Below, piece by piece: positions 45,017 to 53,732 of a stretch of DNA of 64,000 nt. The position numbers and the translations under genes were made by a program. Within the stretch, counting starts at the first letter, position 1; the number at the start of each line of letters is the position of its first letter. Below the pieces are notes generated by a model. It had not been told where the DNA came from. It saw only the letters and a list, made by a program, of their open reading frames with translations, and searched no databases. This stretch comes from a bacterium (lineage in GTDB: Bacteria > Sysuimicrobiota > Sysuimicrobiia > Sysuimicrobiales > Segetimicrobiaceae): positions 170,099 to 234,098 of the forward strand of contig DATGHU010000026.1 in assembly GCA_035307765.1 (NCBI GenBank), written 5' to 3'.

Positions 45017-47059
45017 TCAGTCCAGCTGCATCGTCAGGTTCCCGTCGTGCTCGAGCCGGATCCGGGCGGCCGGCCCGGCGACCACCGTCGTGTCCGCCTC
45101 CTCCACGAGCGCCGGTCCCACGATCGTCTCATCGGGCGTGAGGCGGCCGCGGTCGTACACGGGGGTAGGCAGGAACGCCTTGGCCTCGGGAAAGTAGACT
45201 TGCCGCGTCTCCACGAGCGCGGACCCGCCGCTCCCCGCAGGCGCCTCGAACCGGACGCTCCCCACCGAGGGTGGGGCGACCGCGCGCAGGCGCCAGGAGA
45301 CCACTTCGACCGGCGCCGCCTCCACGACGCGGTCGAACCGCCGGCGGTACTCGGCCTCGAACGCGGCCAGCAGCGCCGCCGCATCTCCCCGCGCCACCGC
45401 CCCGGCCGGCAGCGGGACCGTCACCTCGTACCCCTGCCCCACGTACCGCATGTCCGCGGAGAGCTCGAGCCGGATCTCGTCCGGATCGGCTCCGGCGTCT
45501 CCCAGCAGCCGGCGCGCGCCCGCCTCGAGCTCCGCGAGGGCCGCGGCCACGTGATTCCAGTCGAGCCCGGCAATGGGGGACACCAGGCTCCGCGTGTACT
45601 CGATGCTGCGCGGGGCCACCAGCATGCCGACGGCCGACGCCACGCCGGCGGCGTGCGGGAAGCTCACCTCGCGGACGTGCAGCAGGCGCGCCAGGCCGTA
45701 GGCGTGGACCGGGCCGGCCCCCCCGAAGGCGACCAGGCGGTAGCGGCGCGGGTCGCGCCCCCCCTCGGCGATGTGGATGCGGGCGGCGGTCGCCATGTTG
45801 TTGTTCACCACCTCGTGGATGCCTGCCGCGGCCGCCGTGACGTCGAAGCCGAGCGACGCCCCCAGCGCTCCGAGCGCCGCCTCCGCCCGCCCGGCATCGA
45901 GCGCCATGCGGCCGCCGAGAAAGCGCTCCGGGTGGAGGTACCCGAGGTGGAGGTCGGCGTCGGTCACGGTCGGCTCCCCGCCGCCCAGGCCGTAGCACGC
46001 CGGCCCGGGAAATGCGCCGGCGCTCTCCGGGCCGACCTTCAGGAGCCCCAGGCCGTCGAGCCGGGCCACGCTGCCGCCCCCCGCGCCGATCTCGATCAGC
46101 TGCACCGCCGGCACGCGCAGCGGCAGCCCGCTCCCCTTCTTGAAGCGGTGCACCCGCGCCACTTCCATGGCGTGGGTGCGCTCCGGGACCCCCGCGTGGA
46201 TCAGGCTGATCTTGGCCGTGGTCCCCCCCATGTCGAAGGCGATCACTTCCGGCCAGCCGGCCTCCCCCGACAGGTGGGCCGCGGCCATCGTCCCCGCGGC
46301 GGGGCCCGACTCCACCACCGTGATCGGCCGCGCCGCCGCCTCCCGCGCCGTGGTCATGCCGCCGTCCGAGAGCACGACGAACAGCGGGGCGCGCACGACC
46401 TCGCCGAGCCGGAGGAGGTAGCGGGCGGCCAGCGGCTGCACGTAGGCGTTGGCCACGGCGGTGGAGGTGCGCTCGTACTCGCGGATCTCCGGCGCGATGT
46501 CGCACGCGGCGCACACCGCGATCGAGCCGTCGCCGTCCGAGAGCAGGCGCGCCGCCCGCCGCTCGTGCTCGGGATTGCGGTAGGCGTTGAAGAACGCCAC
46601 GGCGATCGCCTCCACCCCTGCCGCGGCGAGAGCGCGGCCCGCCGCGCGCACGCCGGCCTCGTCGAGCGCCAGCACCTCCTCCCCGCCCGCGCCGATGCGC
46701 TCGCGCACCGCCAGCCGGAGGGACCGCGGGGCGAGCGGCGCGGGGCGCTCCAGGAAGAGATCGAAGGTGTCGTAGCGCAGCTCGCTCCCGATCTCGAGCG
46801 TATCCCGGAATCCTTCGGTCGTCACCAGGCCGACCCGGGCGCCGCGCCGCTCGATCAGCGCGTTGCTGATCAGGGTCGTCCCGTGGATCACCCCGTCCGT
46901 CGGTCCCCCCAGGGCCTCCAGCCCCGCCGCGATCGCGCGCGTCGGGTCATCAGGGGTCGTGAGCAGCTTGTGCACCAACACGGTCCCCGTGCGGCCGTTC
47001 CAGAGCGCCAGGTCGGTGAACGTTCCGCCGACGTCGACCCCCACGAGGCGAACCGTCAC
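45017..47059 (-). CDS. hyuA: Hydantoinase/oxoprolinase A subunit (HyuA)
   Basis: 680 residues. The N-terminus VRLVGVDVGGTFTDLALW has the phosphate-binding DVGGTFTD, and IAFDMGGTTAKISLI and NNNMATAARIHIAEGG follow. This is the HyuA family (ATP-dependent N-methylhydantoinase or 5-oxoprolinase subunit). GTG at 47059 overlaps the hyuB stop (GTGA), so the earlier open frame to 48295 is not the gene. It partners HyuB in hydrolysing cyclic amides with ATP; with sarcosine oxidase downstream, N-methylhydantoin is a good candidate. Confidence 0.93.
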   Translation of the reverse strand: MTVRLVGVDVGGTFTDLALWNGRTGTVLVHKLLTTPDDPTRAIAAGLEALGGPTDGVIHGTTLISNALIERRGARVGLVTTEGFRDTLEIGSELRYDTFDLFLERPAPLAPRSLRLAVRERIGAGGEEVLALDEAGVRAAGRALAAAGVEAIAVAFFNAYRNPEHERRAARLLSDGDGSIAVCAACDIAPEIREYERTSTAVANAYVQPLAARYLLRLGEVVRAPLFVVLSDGGMTTAREAAARPITVVESGPAAGTMAAAHLSGEAGWPEVIAFDMGGTTAKISLIHAGVPERTHAMEVARVHRFKKGSGLPLRVPAVQLIEIGAGGGSVARLDGLGLLKVGPESAGAFPGPACYGLGGGEPTVTDADLHLGYLHPERFLGGRMALDAGRAEAALGALGASLGFDVTAAAAGIHEVVNNNMATAARIHIAEGGRDPRRYRLVAFGGAGPVHAYGLARLLHVREVSFPHAAGVASAVGMLVAPRSIEYTRSLVSPIAGLDWNHVAAALAELEAGARRLLGDAGADPDEIRLELSADMRYVGQGYEVTVPLPAGAVARGDAAALLAAFEAEYRRRFDRVVEAAPVEVVSWRLRAVAPPSVGSVRFEAPAGSGGSALVETRQVYFPEAKAFLPTPVYDRGRLTPDETIVGPALVEEADTTVVAGPAARIRLEHDGNLTMQLD

Positions 47060-48741
47060 AGGCCGTACGCCTCTCTCGCCGCAGCCTCGGAGATCACACC
47101 GGCGTCCAGATCGGCCCGCACCGCGTCCCGGGCGCGGCCGCGGGGGTCGCCGTACCCGCCGCCTCCGGGGTAGCGCACCTGCACCCGGCCGCCCGGGGCC
47201 AGCCGGCTTCTGCCCTTTCGAGGGAAGCCGTCCTCTCGCCCGTCGACCGCGATCCCGGCCCGCCCGCCCGGGAGGCCGCCGAGGAGCCCGCGCGGCGGGT
47301 GGTCCACCCGGTCGACGAACAGCGAGAGGGTCGCGGGGGCGGAAGCGAGCAGCTCGAGTTCCATCTCCTGCCCCAGCCCGCCCCGGAACCGTCCCGGACC
47401 CCCCGAGTCGGTGGCGAACTCTTTTCGCCAGATCCGGAGCGGCGCGGTCGCCTCGATGATCTCCATCGAGCCGCAGACGACGTTCGAGGGGAAGCAGGTG
47501 CACGCCAGCCCGTCGGATCGGGGGCGGGCTCCCATGCCGCCGTTCAGGAACAGGATCGACGTGAACGGGCGGCGGTCGGGCCACGCGCCGGAGACGACGA
47601 CGCGCAGGGTCGGCGCGCTGCCCGAGTCCGCGATCACCCGGTCGGGGATCACCGGGGCCAGCGCGTCGTAGACGAGCGCGGCCAGGCAATGGCCGACCAG
47701 CTGCCGGGCGTGAACCGGCGCCGGGCGGCGCGGGTTCAGGATCGACCCCTCCGGAGCCGTGACGCGGATGGGACGGTACGATCCCTCGTTCCGCGGGGTG
47801 AACGGGTCGAGCGCGCACTTGAGCGGGTAGCAGGTGTACGCCTCGGTGTAGTTCAGCACGGTGTTGAGGCTCTGGCGGACCTGCGGGGAGGTGCCGGCGT
47901 AGTCGACGTCGATCTCGTCCCCGCGCACCCGCACCTCCGCCTCCAGGTGCACCGGCTCCTCGCCGGTCCCGTCCGTGTCGAGCCGGCTCCGGTAGGTCCC
48001 GTCGGGGATCGCGGCGATCGCCCGCCGCATCGCGGCTTCGGCGCGGCCGCAGACCTCCTGCGAGACGCCGTCCAGACCGCCGAGGGCGGTCTCCTCGACC
48101 AATTCGAGCAGGCGCTGGGCCGCGGTCTCCCCCGCGGCGACCTGCGCCATCAGGTCTCCGGTGACCTGATCGGGCATGCGGACGTTGGCGCGGAGCAGGC
48201 GGAGCAGATCGTCGTTGGGCCGCCCCTCGCGGTAGAGGAGCATCGGCGGCACGAGCACGCCCTCCTCGTAGACCTCGCGGGTGTCCGCCGACCACAACGT
48301 CCCCCCCATGTCGACCATGTGGGCGATGCTCCCCACCCAGGCCAGCACGCCGCCGTCCCCAAAGACCGGCGCCAGGATCGTGACGTCGGGGAGGTGCCCG
48401 GAGGCCAGCCAGGGATCGTTGGTGATGCCGACGTCGCCCGGCCGCCAGTCCGCCGCAGGGCGGATCCGGAGGAAGTGGGCGAGGGTGCGGGAGATCACGG
48501 CGTTGAACGACGGGATGCCCAGCGTATTCTCGGCCACGGCGTTTCCAGCCGCGTCGAAGATGACGCAGGAGAAGTCGTTCGACTCGCGCACGATCGGCGA
48601 GAACGACGTGCGCACCAGCGTCGTCGCCGCCTCGTCGGCGATCGCGATCAGGCGCCGCCAGACGATCTCCAGGCCGATCGGGTCGAGAGCCGCCGGCGCG
48701 CCCCCCGACCGCGGGGTTTCGGACCGCGAATGGTCCGTCAT
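47056..48741 (-). CDS. hyuB: Hydantoinase/oxoprolinase B subunit (HyuB)
   Basis: 561 residues. Diagnostic HyuB segments: LDPIGLEIVWRRLIAIADEA, SNDFSCVIFDAAGNAVAE, GDVGITNDPWLASGHLPDV, and GGPGRFRGGLGQEMELEL, then RYPGGGGYGDPRGR. ATG at 48741 has GGGAG six bases upstream. It is followed by hyuA with a GTGA overlap. The pair forms an ATP-dependent ring-opening hydrolase. The open frame upstream to 48993 is the shadow of the adjacent gene region. Confidence 0.93.
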   Translation of the reverse strand: MTDHSRSETPRSGGAPAALDPIGLEIVWRRLIAIADEAATTLVRTSFSPIVRESNDFSCVIFDAAGNAVAENTLGIPSFNAVISRTLAHFLRIRPAADWRPGDVGITNDPWLASGHLPDVTILAPVFGDGGVLAWVGSIAHMVDMGGTLWSADTREVYEEGVLVPPMLLYREGRPNDDLLRLLRANVRMPDQVTGDLMAQVAAGETAAQRLLELVEETALGGLDGVSQEVCGRAEAAMRRAIAAIPDGTYRSRLDTDGTGEEPVHLEAEVRVRGDEIDVDYAGTSPQVRQSLNTVLNYTEAYTCYPLKCALDPFTPRNEGSYRPIRVTAPEGSILNPRRPAPVHARQLVGHCLAALVYDALAPVIPDRVIADSGSAPTLRVVVSGAWPDRRPFTSILFLNGGMGARPRSDGLACTCFPSNVVCGSMEIIEATAPLRIWRKEFATDSGGPGRFRGGLGQEMELELLASAPATLSLFVDRVDHPPRGLLGGLPGGRAGIAVDGREDGFPRKGRSRLAPGGRVQVRYPGGGGYGDPRGRARDAVRADLDAGVISEAAAREAYGL

Positions 48742-48785
48742 CGGCCGCTCCCGCGCCCCAGGCTCGGTCCCCGCACCGCCACGCG

Positions 48786-49355
48786 CTACGTCCTCCCGGC
48801 GAGGAGCGGGGTGAAGTTCAGCGCATCGACCAGGTGGATCACGACCCCTTCCGGGGACCGCGGGAAGTGCTCCCCCTCGGTCGAGTGATAGGCGATGATC
48901 TCCAGCACCCGCGGGGGGATCTCCCACCGGCTGGCGACCGCGAACCCGCCGAACGGATGGCGGTACGAGCGGGCGGCCTGGCTCCACCCCCACGTCCCGC
49001 CCTGCTCGGCAAACTCGATCGGCTTGCCGACGTCGTGCAGGAGCGCGCCGCAGACCAGGACGTCGTAGTCCAAGCGCAGCGCTTCACCCGCGTAGAGGCC
49101 CTCGTACATCTCGTACGCGCCGATCGCCATCTGGGTCACCCCGCGAACGTGGTGCGCCAGCCGGAACGGGCGGTCGGTCAGCCGCAGCGAGGCCGGCATC
49201 CGGTCCAGATCCTCCGGCTCCCACCCGCCCGTCCGCAGCGCCTCGAGCCAGCACCCCACCGTCTTGTCCGCGAGCGCGCGCTCGCGGAGCCGCTCGATCT
49301 CCGGCAGCCGCGCCACCAACCGGCGCGCCAGCGCAGCGTCGATGGACGTCGTCAT
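48786..49355 (-). CDS. HD-domain phosphohydrolase-like protein
   Basis: 189 residues. The HD pattern is visible as RLAHHVRGVTQM, then VLVCGALLHDVGKPIEF with His-Asp, and YHSTEGEHF and LVDALN as later metal/phosphate ligands. Small HD proteins hydrolyse nucleotides or other phosphate esters; the substrate is unknown. A GGAGGAG site lies four bases before the ATG. It sits between the lyase and hyuB in the operon; its role in the pathway is not obvious. Confidence 0.8.
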   Translation of the reverse strand: MTTSIDAALARRLVARLPEIERLRERALADKTVGCWLEALRTGGWEPEDLDRMPASLRLTDRPFRLAHHVRGVTQMAIGAYEMYEGLYAGEALRLDYDVLVCGALLHDVGKPIEFAEQGGTWGWSQAARSYRHPFGGFAVASRWEIPPRVLEIIAYHSTEGEHFPRSPEGVVIHLVDALNFTPLLAGRT

Positions 49356-49380
49356 GCCGCTCCTCCTCCTGCCCGGGCCG

Positions 49381-50751
49381 TCATGCCCCGGTGCCGATCG
49401 CGTCGCGGATCGGCCCGGCGACAGCCTCGGCGCGGGCGATGGCCGCGTCGATCTGGGGCTGGATGGTCCCGAGGTACCGGGTCGGATCCATCAGCGCGGC
49501 GATCTCCTCCGGGGCAAGGGATCGCGTGACCCGCGGGTCACGGCGCAGCGCCTCGGCGAGGTCGATGCCCTCCGCGTAGCAGACAGTGGCACAGTCGTAG
49601 AGGACCTCGTGCGCCTCTTGCTTCCCGAGCCCGCGCCGGGCGAGCTCCATCATGATCGGCTCCGAGAACACCAGGCCCTTCGTCAGCTGGAGGTTGGCCG
49701 CCATCCGCGCCTCGTCGACGGCCAGCCCGTCCAGCAGCCGGCGACCGAGGTCGAGCATCGTCGACAAGAGCAGACACGACTCCGGAATGACCACCTGCTC
49801 GACCGCCACGCGCACCCCGTCGCGCTCGTCCTCGGCGACGAGCTCCAACTCGGCGGCGACGTTCCGCCGGATGAGGCGGCTCAGCCCCAGCAGCCATTCG
49901 CACGTCGTGGGGTTGCGCTTAAAGGCGAGCGTCGTGCTGCCGACCTGGGTACCCACCTCGAAGTGCTCGTGCAGCTCCCCGATCTCGGTCCGCATCTTGG
50001 TCCAGACGTCCTTGGCGATCTGCTGAACGGTGTTGGCGACGAGGCCGAGCGCCGTCAGGAACTCCTGGTACCGCGCTCGCGACAGCTGCACGCTGGCATC
50101 CGGCACCCCAAGCCCCAGCCGCTCGCAGACCCGCGCCTGCAGGACCAGCCCCTGACTGCCGAAGCTGGCCTGGCTCCCCACCACCCCTGTGACCTTCCCC
50201 ACCAAGAGGCGCGGCCGCAGCTCCAGCAGGCGGCGGAGGTGACCGGTGCAGTCGTCGAGCCACATCGCGAACGTGAACCCGAGCGTGATCGGCAGCGCAT
50301 GCTGCGAGTGCGTCCGGGCGACCCTGACCGTGTGCCGGTGGCGGACCGCCAGACGCGCCAGCGTCTCGGAGAGCGCGCGCAGGTCGCGGACGAGCAGCCG
50401 CCAGGCATCCTTGAGCTGCAGGGCCAGCCCGGTGTCGTAGATGTCGGTGGTCGTGCTCCCGAAGTGCACGTAGCCCCGCGCCTCCGCCGAGCAGGCCTCG
50501 GCGAGCGCGCGGGTCAGCGCCACCGTATCGAGCCGGGTGTGCCGGTAGAGCTCGATGATCCGGGCGCGCGGCACGGCTCGAAGTGAGGCCTTCTGCGCGA
50601 TCTCCTCTGCCGCGGCGGGCGGAATGATCCCAAGGCCGCCCTGGGCCCACGCCAGGGCGCCCTCGTAGGCCAGCCATGCCTCGAGCCGAGACGCCTCGGA
50701 AAAGACCTCCCGCATCTCCGGTGTTCCGAAGTGGTCCCGGTACAGCTCCAT
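49381..50751 (-). CDS. Fumarase/aspartase-superfamily lyase (adenylosuccinate lyase-like)
   Basis: About 456 residues. Key segments are YVHFGSTTTDIYDT, RTHSQHALPITLGF with the catalytic His, and VGSTTLAFKRNPTTCE, equivalent to the GSSxMPxKxNP signature. That signature is altered here (Thr-Thr-Leu-Ala for the Ser-x-Met-Pro part). The family includes adenylosuccinate and argininosuccinate lyases and cycloisomerases. As first gene of a hydantoinase operon it probably handles a ureido or succinyl-type substrate; this is inference. The start at 50751 is the best conserved one, although a purine run is unusually close. Confidence 0.75.
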   Translation of the reverse strand: MELYRDHFGTPEMREVFSEASRLEAWLAYEGALAWAQGGLGIIPPAAAEEIAQKASLRAVPRARIIELYRHTRLDTVALTRALAEACSAEARGYVHFGSTTTDIYDTGLALQLKDAWRLLVRDLRALSETLARLAVRHRHTVRVARTHSQHALPITLGFTFAMWLDDCTGHLRRLLELRPRLLVGKVTGVVGSQASFGSQGLVLQARVCERLGLGVPDASVQLSRARYQEFLTALGLVANTVQQIAKDVWTKMRTEIGELHEHFEVGTQVGSTTLAFKRNPTTCEWLLGLSRLIRRNVAAELELVAEDERDGVRVAVEQVVIPESCLLLSTMLDLGRRLLDGLAVDEARMAANLQLTKGLVFSEPIMMELARRGLGKQEAHEVLYDCATVCYAEGIDLAEALRRDPRVTRSLAPEEIAALMDPTRYLGTIQPQIDAAIARAEAVAGPIRDAIGTGA

Positions 50752-51209
50752 CTCCCCCGGGTATACGTGCGACGCCGGCCCCTTGCCATCAGCTATCGCT
50801 TCCCCGTCACCCCGACCAGGCTGCTCGCGCGGCCCAGGGGCATCTCCCGTGCCCGACCGTATCCTGCTGCGCCTCCGTCCCGCCTGTTTGGGTGCCATTT
50901 GAGTTCCGGTGTCACATTCTATGCGGTCAGACGGGCCTCCTCGACGAACGTAGCGATGACGGAACGAGCTGCTAGCCAGCCCCAGCGGCGGTGGAGTCTG
51001 CGGCAAGAATGGGATCGAGTCGCTGGAGGCCGGTCCTGAGCATCCGCGTGGAGACTTGGCGAAGATCAGGGCGATGCGGCGAACTTTGGCCGTGACGATG
51101 GCGCGGTGCCAACCCGGGAGGCCCTGGAGAGATCCCCTGGCGCCGCAGCCGGCGAACCATGGGCCGCCATAGACCCCGGGATATCGGTCGCGGCTATGTG
51201 GGCAGTTGT
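50752..51209. other. Spacer between lyase operon and toxin-antitoxin locus
   Basis: No gene is called. A minus-strand stretch at about 50990-51160 reads GWHRAIVTAKVRRIALIFA-like, which might be the tail of a decayed transposase, but there are no flanking repeats to prove it. No strong terminator was seen. Confidence 0.3.
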
Positions 51210-51617
51210 TTAGGGGACGATCACAAACGATCGACGACCGAGCAGCCGATAGATGCGAAAATCCCGGTCGAGGGTGAAGATCTTCGCCAACCTACGCTCC
51301 TCCGCCACCGCGACCAGGGAGGCGTCCGCCAGATCCATTGGCACGTCACGGTACTTCGACATGAGCCGTGCCATCCGATCGACCGTCGAGGCGCCCGTTT
51401 CCGCAAGGCGGAGATCCCCTCGCCGCAGGATGCGCCACAGGGCTTCCTGACCACGCCACCCCAAGCCCTCCCCGACGAGGTCCATGGCCTCCGTGAGGGC
51501 GGGCCAGGTTGTCAGCATCGGCGCGCGCAACAGTGGCAACTGCGCGACACACTTCGCGTGGTCGGGCTCGTCCTGGTCCAGCAGGGCCACGAGAGGGCCG
51601 GCGTCGGTCAGCGTCAC
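51210..51617 (-). CDS. PIN-domain ribonuclease toxin (VapC-like)
   Basis: 135 residues. The N-terminal LTDAGPLVALLDQDEPDH supplies the first acidic residue, LPLLRAPMLTTWPALTEAM the next, DLADASLVAVAEE the third, and IFTLDRDFRIYRL the fourth Asp pair. This is the full PIN acidic set. VapC-type toxins cleave RNA. It starts with GTG overlapping the antitoxin stop by four bases, so the pair is one unit with the RHH gene upstream. Confidence 0.85.
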   Translation of the reverse strand: MTLTDAGPLVALLDQDEPDHAKCVAQLPLLRAPMLTTWPALTEAMDLVGEGLGWRGQEALWRILRRGDLRLAETGASTVDRMARLMSKYRDVPMDLADASLVAVAEERRLAKIFTLDRDFRIYRLLGRRSFVIVP

Positions 51618-51865
51618 GCGGACCGCCCGTGCTTACGGCGGAGAACTCGCCGAAATGCCTCACCGCTCCTGCGAGCACGGCCGCCACCGCCCCGCCCGAG
51701 TCCAATCACGTCAGCCAACCTAGGGGCCAACGTGGCCCCCAAGACCTGTTCACAGTACCGGCCGATCGCCCGCCGAATACTTTCAGACGTAGACGTCCCT
51801 TCCGTCTGCGCGGCGCGTTTCAACCGCCCTTCCAGCCCGGGATCCAAGCGGAAACTCTTCGCCAT
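51614..51865 (-). CDS. Ribbon-helix-helix antitoxin (VapB-like)
   Basis: 83 residues starting MAKSFRLDPGLEGRLKRAA, with SESIRRAIGRY as the RHH helix. The C-terminal half is Arg/Gly-rich and would neutralise the PIN toxin encoded next. The frame is open to 51985, but MAKS is the natural start. It is followed by the PIN gene with a GTGA overlap. Direct repeats just upstream are likely its operator. Confidence 0.8.
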   Translation of the reverse strand: MAKSFRLDPGLEGRLKRAAQTEGTSTSESIRRAIGRYCEQVLGATLAPRLADVIGLGRGGGGRARRSGEAFRRVLRRKHGRSA

Positions 51866-51878
51866 CACACGGTCCGTA

Positions 51879-51907
51879 TGTATTATGTCCTGCTTGAATT
51901 GTATTAC
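51879..51907 (-). promoter_or_regulatory. Direct-repeat operator of the RHH-PIN locus
   Basis: TGTATTAT at 51879-51886 and TGTATTAC at 51900-51907 have starts 21 bases apart, two DNA turns, 14 bases before the antitoxin start. The region is A/T-rich against its GC-rich surroundings and overlaps a possible -10 box. RHH antitoxins commonly autoregulate from such sites. Confidence 0.45.
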
Positions 51908-52133
51908 ATTCGTCAGGCAAACGCAAGGGTGCCGAAGTCCGGAGCAAACGAGAGTGGACCCGCGCAGTGCACCAAGCAGGTCCACTCCGTCAACTTACGA
52001 ACGGGGTTGCACCCTCCAAACAGAACCCCACAGAAATTCAAGATGTCCCGATCACCCACAGACCCGCTCGGAAAAACCCTGGCGCCATTTCGAGGGTTTG
52101 ACAGAATACTATGAGTCTGTCATTAATGGCAAC

Positions 52134-52355
52134 ATGGCCAGAAAGAAGACCACGATCGACATTGAGGACACCCTGCTCAGGGCCATGAAGGTGCTGGCCG
52201 CGCGCACGGGCAAGAAGGTGTACGAGGTCGTTGAGGATGCTCTCCGCGGATACTTGGGGGTCGGAGCACTGGAGAAGATCTGGAACCGGAGTCAGCTGAC
52301 AGGCAAGGAAGCTCTCGAAATCGCCTATCAGGAACTCCACGCTTCGAGAAAGTAG
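52134..52355 (+). CDS. RHH-type antitoxin (VapB-like) of a second toxin-antitoxin locus
   Basis: 73 residues: MARKKTTIDIEDTLLRAM, then VLAARTGKKVYEVVEDALRGYL, which is a classic RHH/Arc fold with a C-terminal toxin-binding part. No strong ribosome binding site is visible. The toxin gene that should follow starts with the next base, GTG at 52356, but is broken. A lone antitoxin may still act as a repressor or protect against the first toxin. Confidence 0.75.
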   Translation: MARKKTTIDIEDTLLRAMKVLAARTGKKVYEVVEDALRGYLGVGALEKIWNRSQLTGKEALEIAYQELHASRK

Positions 52356-52815
52356 GTGGATCGGGCGGTTCTCGACCCCGGGGGGGCTGTTCGCCGCCTA
52401 GCCTGACGCACCAAGACCCCGGCTCAGATACTGCTTGTCTTGGATTGGCGGGGGGGTCGAATTCATTGTCTCCCAGAATTCACCCAATGCGCGGAGGGCC
52501 GCTCTCCTACGTCCCAAGTTCAGGAAGTATGCGACGGTAGACGCAGTGGGCGCGTATCTGACTCCGCTCGAGCACAGGGCCAGCATGGTCGTCGACCCCG
52601 AACCGGGTTCCAGGCTGGCACCCGACCCCGGGGGTGATGACCTGATCGCCTTGGCCAAGGGTGCGGCCGCTCATTTTCCGGTGTCCCGAGACGCTCATCT
52701 AACCGGCCTCGGGCGATCTCAGCGTCCGATTGTCACCCTACGAGCGTTCCTCTCCACCCTGGAGAAAGACGATTGCCGCGATCGAGGTGAGACCATTGTC
52801 GCCGGACCCCGTTGA
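52356..52815 (+). pseudogene. Decayed PIN-domain toxin gene with frameshift
   Basis: GTG at 52356 opens VDRAVLDPGGAVRRL, the usual start of a PIN toxin, and stops after 16 codons at 52404-52406. The frame one base over continues PDAPRPRLRYCLSWIGGGVE then FIVSQNS, RRPKFRKYATV-like residues, LAPDPGGDDLIALAKGA and FPVSRDAHLTGL, the rest of the PIN fold. Both parts align end to end with one shift near 52395. The gene is probably dead, unless it is read by programmed frameshifting. Confidence 0.7.
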
Positions 52816-52862
52816 ATGCCCGCGCCCCCCTGTGTAGACGACCGCAAGAAGTCGACCCGACA

Positions 52863-53732
52863 ATGACCCCAGACTCGGATTCAGCGCGAGCCGCCCCGCA
52901 GGCGGTCGAGCCGGTCGGCAGCGACGCCGTGCCCCCCGCCCAAGCGATTCGTACCCTTGGCCTGACCCGACGCTTCGGTGCGCTGGCGGCCGTGGACGAC
53001 GCGTCCATCGAGGTTCACCACGGTGAGATCTTTGGACTGATCGGGCCCAACGGGGCGGGGAAGAGCACGATGATCAAGATCCTGACCACGCTCCTCCCGC
53101 CTACCACCGGCCACGCCTGGGTGGCCGGATTCGATGTCGTGAGCCAGGCGCCGCGCGTCCGCCGCCGGATCGGCTATGTGCCGCAACTGGTTTCGGCCGA
53201 TGGCGCGCTCACCGGATACGAGAATCTCCTGCTGTCCGCGCAGCTCTACAACATCCCGCCGAAGGAGTGCGCCCGGCGGATCCATGAAGCGTTGACGCTG
53301 ATCGGCCTCCAGGATGCGGCCAACAAACAAGTGAGTCACTACTCTGGAGGGATGGTCCGAAGCCTGGAGATCGCCCAGAGCACCCTGCATCACCCCGCCG
53401 TGCTCTTTGCGGACGAACCCACAGTCGGCCTCGATCCCATCGCCCACCGAGCGGTCTGGGAGCACCTCCACGAGCTCCAGCAGCGCTTCCAGATGACGAT
53501 CCTGGTCACGACCCACAGCATGGAAGAAGCCGATCAACATTGTGCCCGGGTCGCCGTCATGCATCGTGGCCAAGTGGTGGTCGTCGGCTCGCCGGCCAGC
53601 CTCAAGGCCCAGGTCGGGCCGGCCGCCACCCTGGATGACGCGTTCATCCACTTCACCGGAGCCACACTCGAACAAGGAGGGGACTTCCGTGAGCTCCTAC
53701 GTACCCGCCATACCGCCCGACGTCTTTCGTGA
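52863..53732 (+). CDS. ABC transporter ATP-binding protein (ABC-2 type, drug/polysaccharide export class)
   Basis: 289 residues. Walker A is GPNGAGKSTMIKIL, signature SHYSGGMVRSLEIAQS (usual LSGGQ replaced by YSGGM), Walker B VLFADEPTVGLDP, and the His-loop VTTHSMEEADQ. The start near 52863 lacks a clear ribosome binding site, and the frame is open to 52812. The permease gene starts inside its 3' end by 44 bases. Similar pairs export daunorubicin-like drugs, or lipids; the substrate is unknown. Confidence 0.9.
   Translation: MTPDSDSARAAPQAVEPVGSDAVPPAQAIRTLGLTRRFGALAAVDDASIEVHHGEIFGLIGPNGAGKSTMIKILTTLLPPTTGHAWVAGFDVVSQAPRVRRRIGYVPQLVSADGALTGYENLLLSAQLYNIPPKECARRIHEALTLIGLQDAANKQVSHYSGGMVRSLEIAQSTLHHPAVLFADEPTVGLDPIAHRAVWEHLHELQQRFQMTILVTTHSMEEADQHCARVAVMHRGQVVVVGSPASLKAQVGPAATLDDAFIHFTGATLEQGGDFRELLRTRHTARRLS

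Noticed and set aside
50972-51160. Possible tail of a transposase
   Set aside because: Only about 40 plausible residues, no terminal repeats and no second part found.
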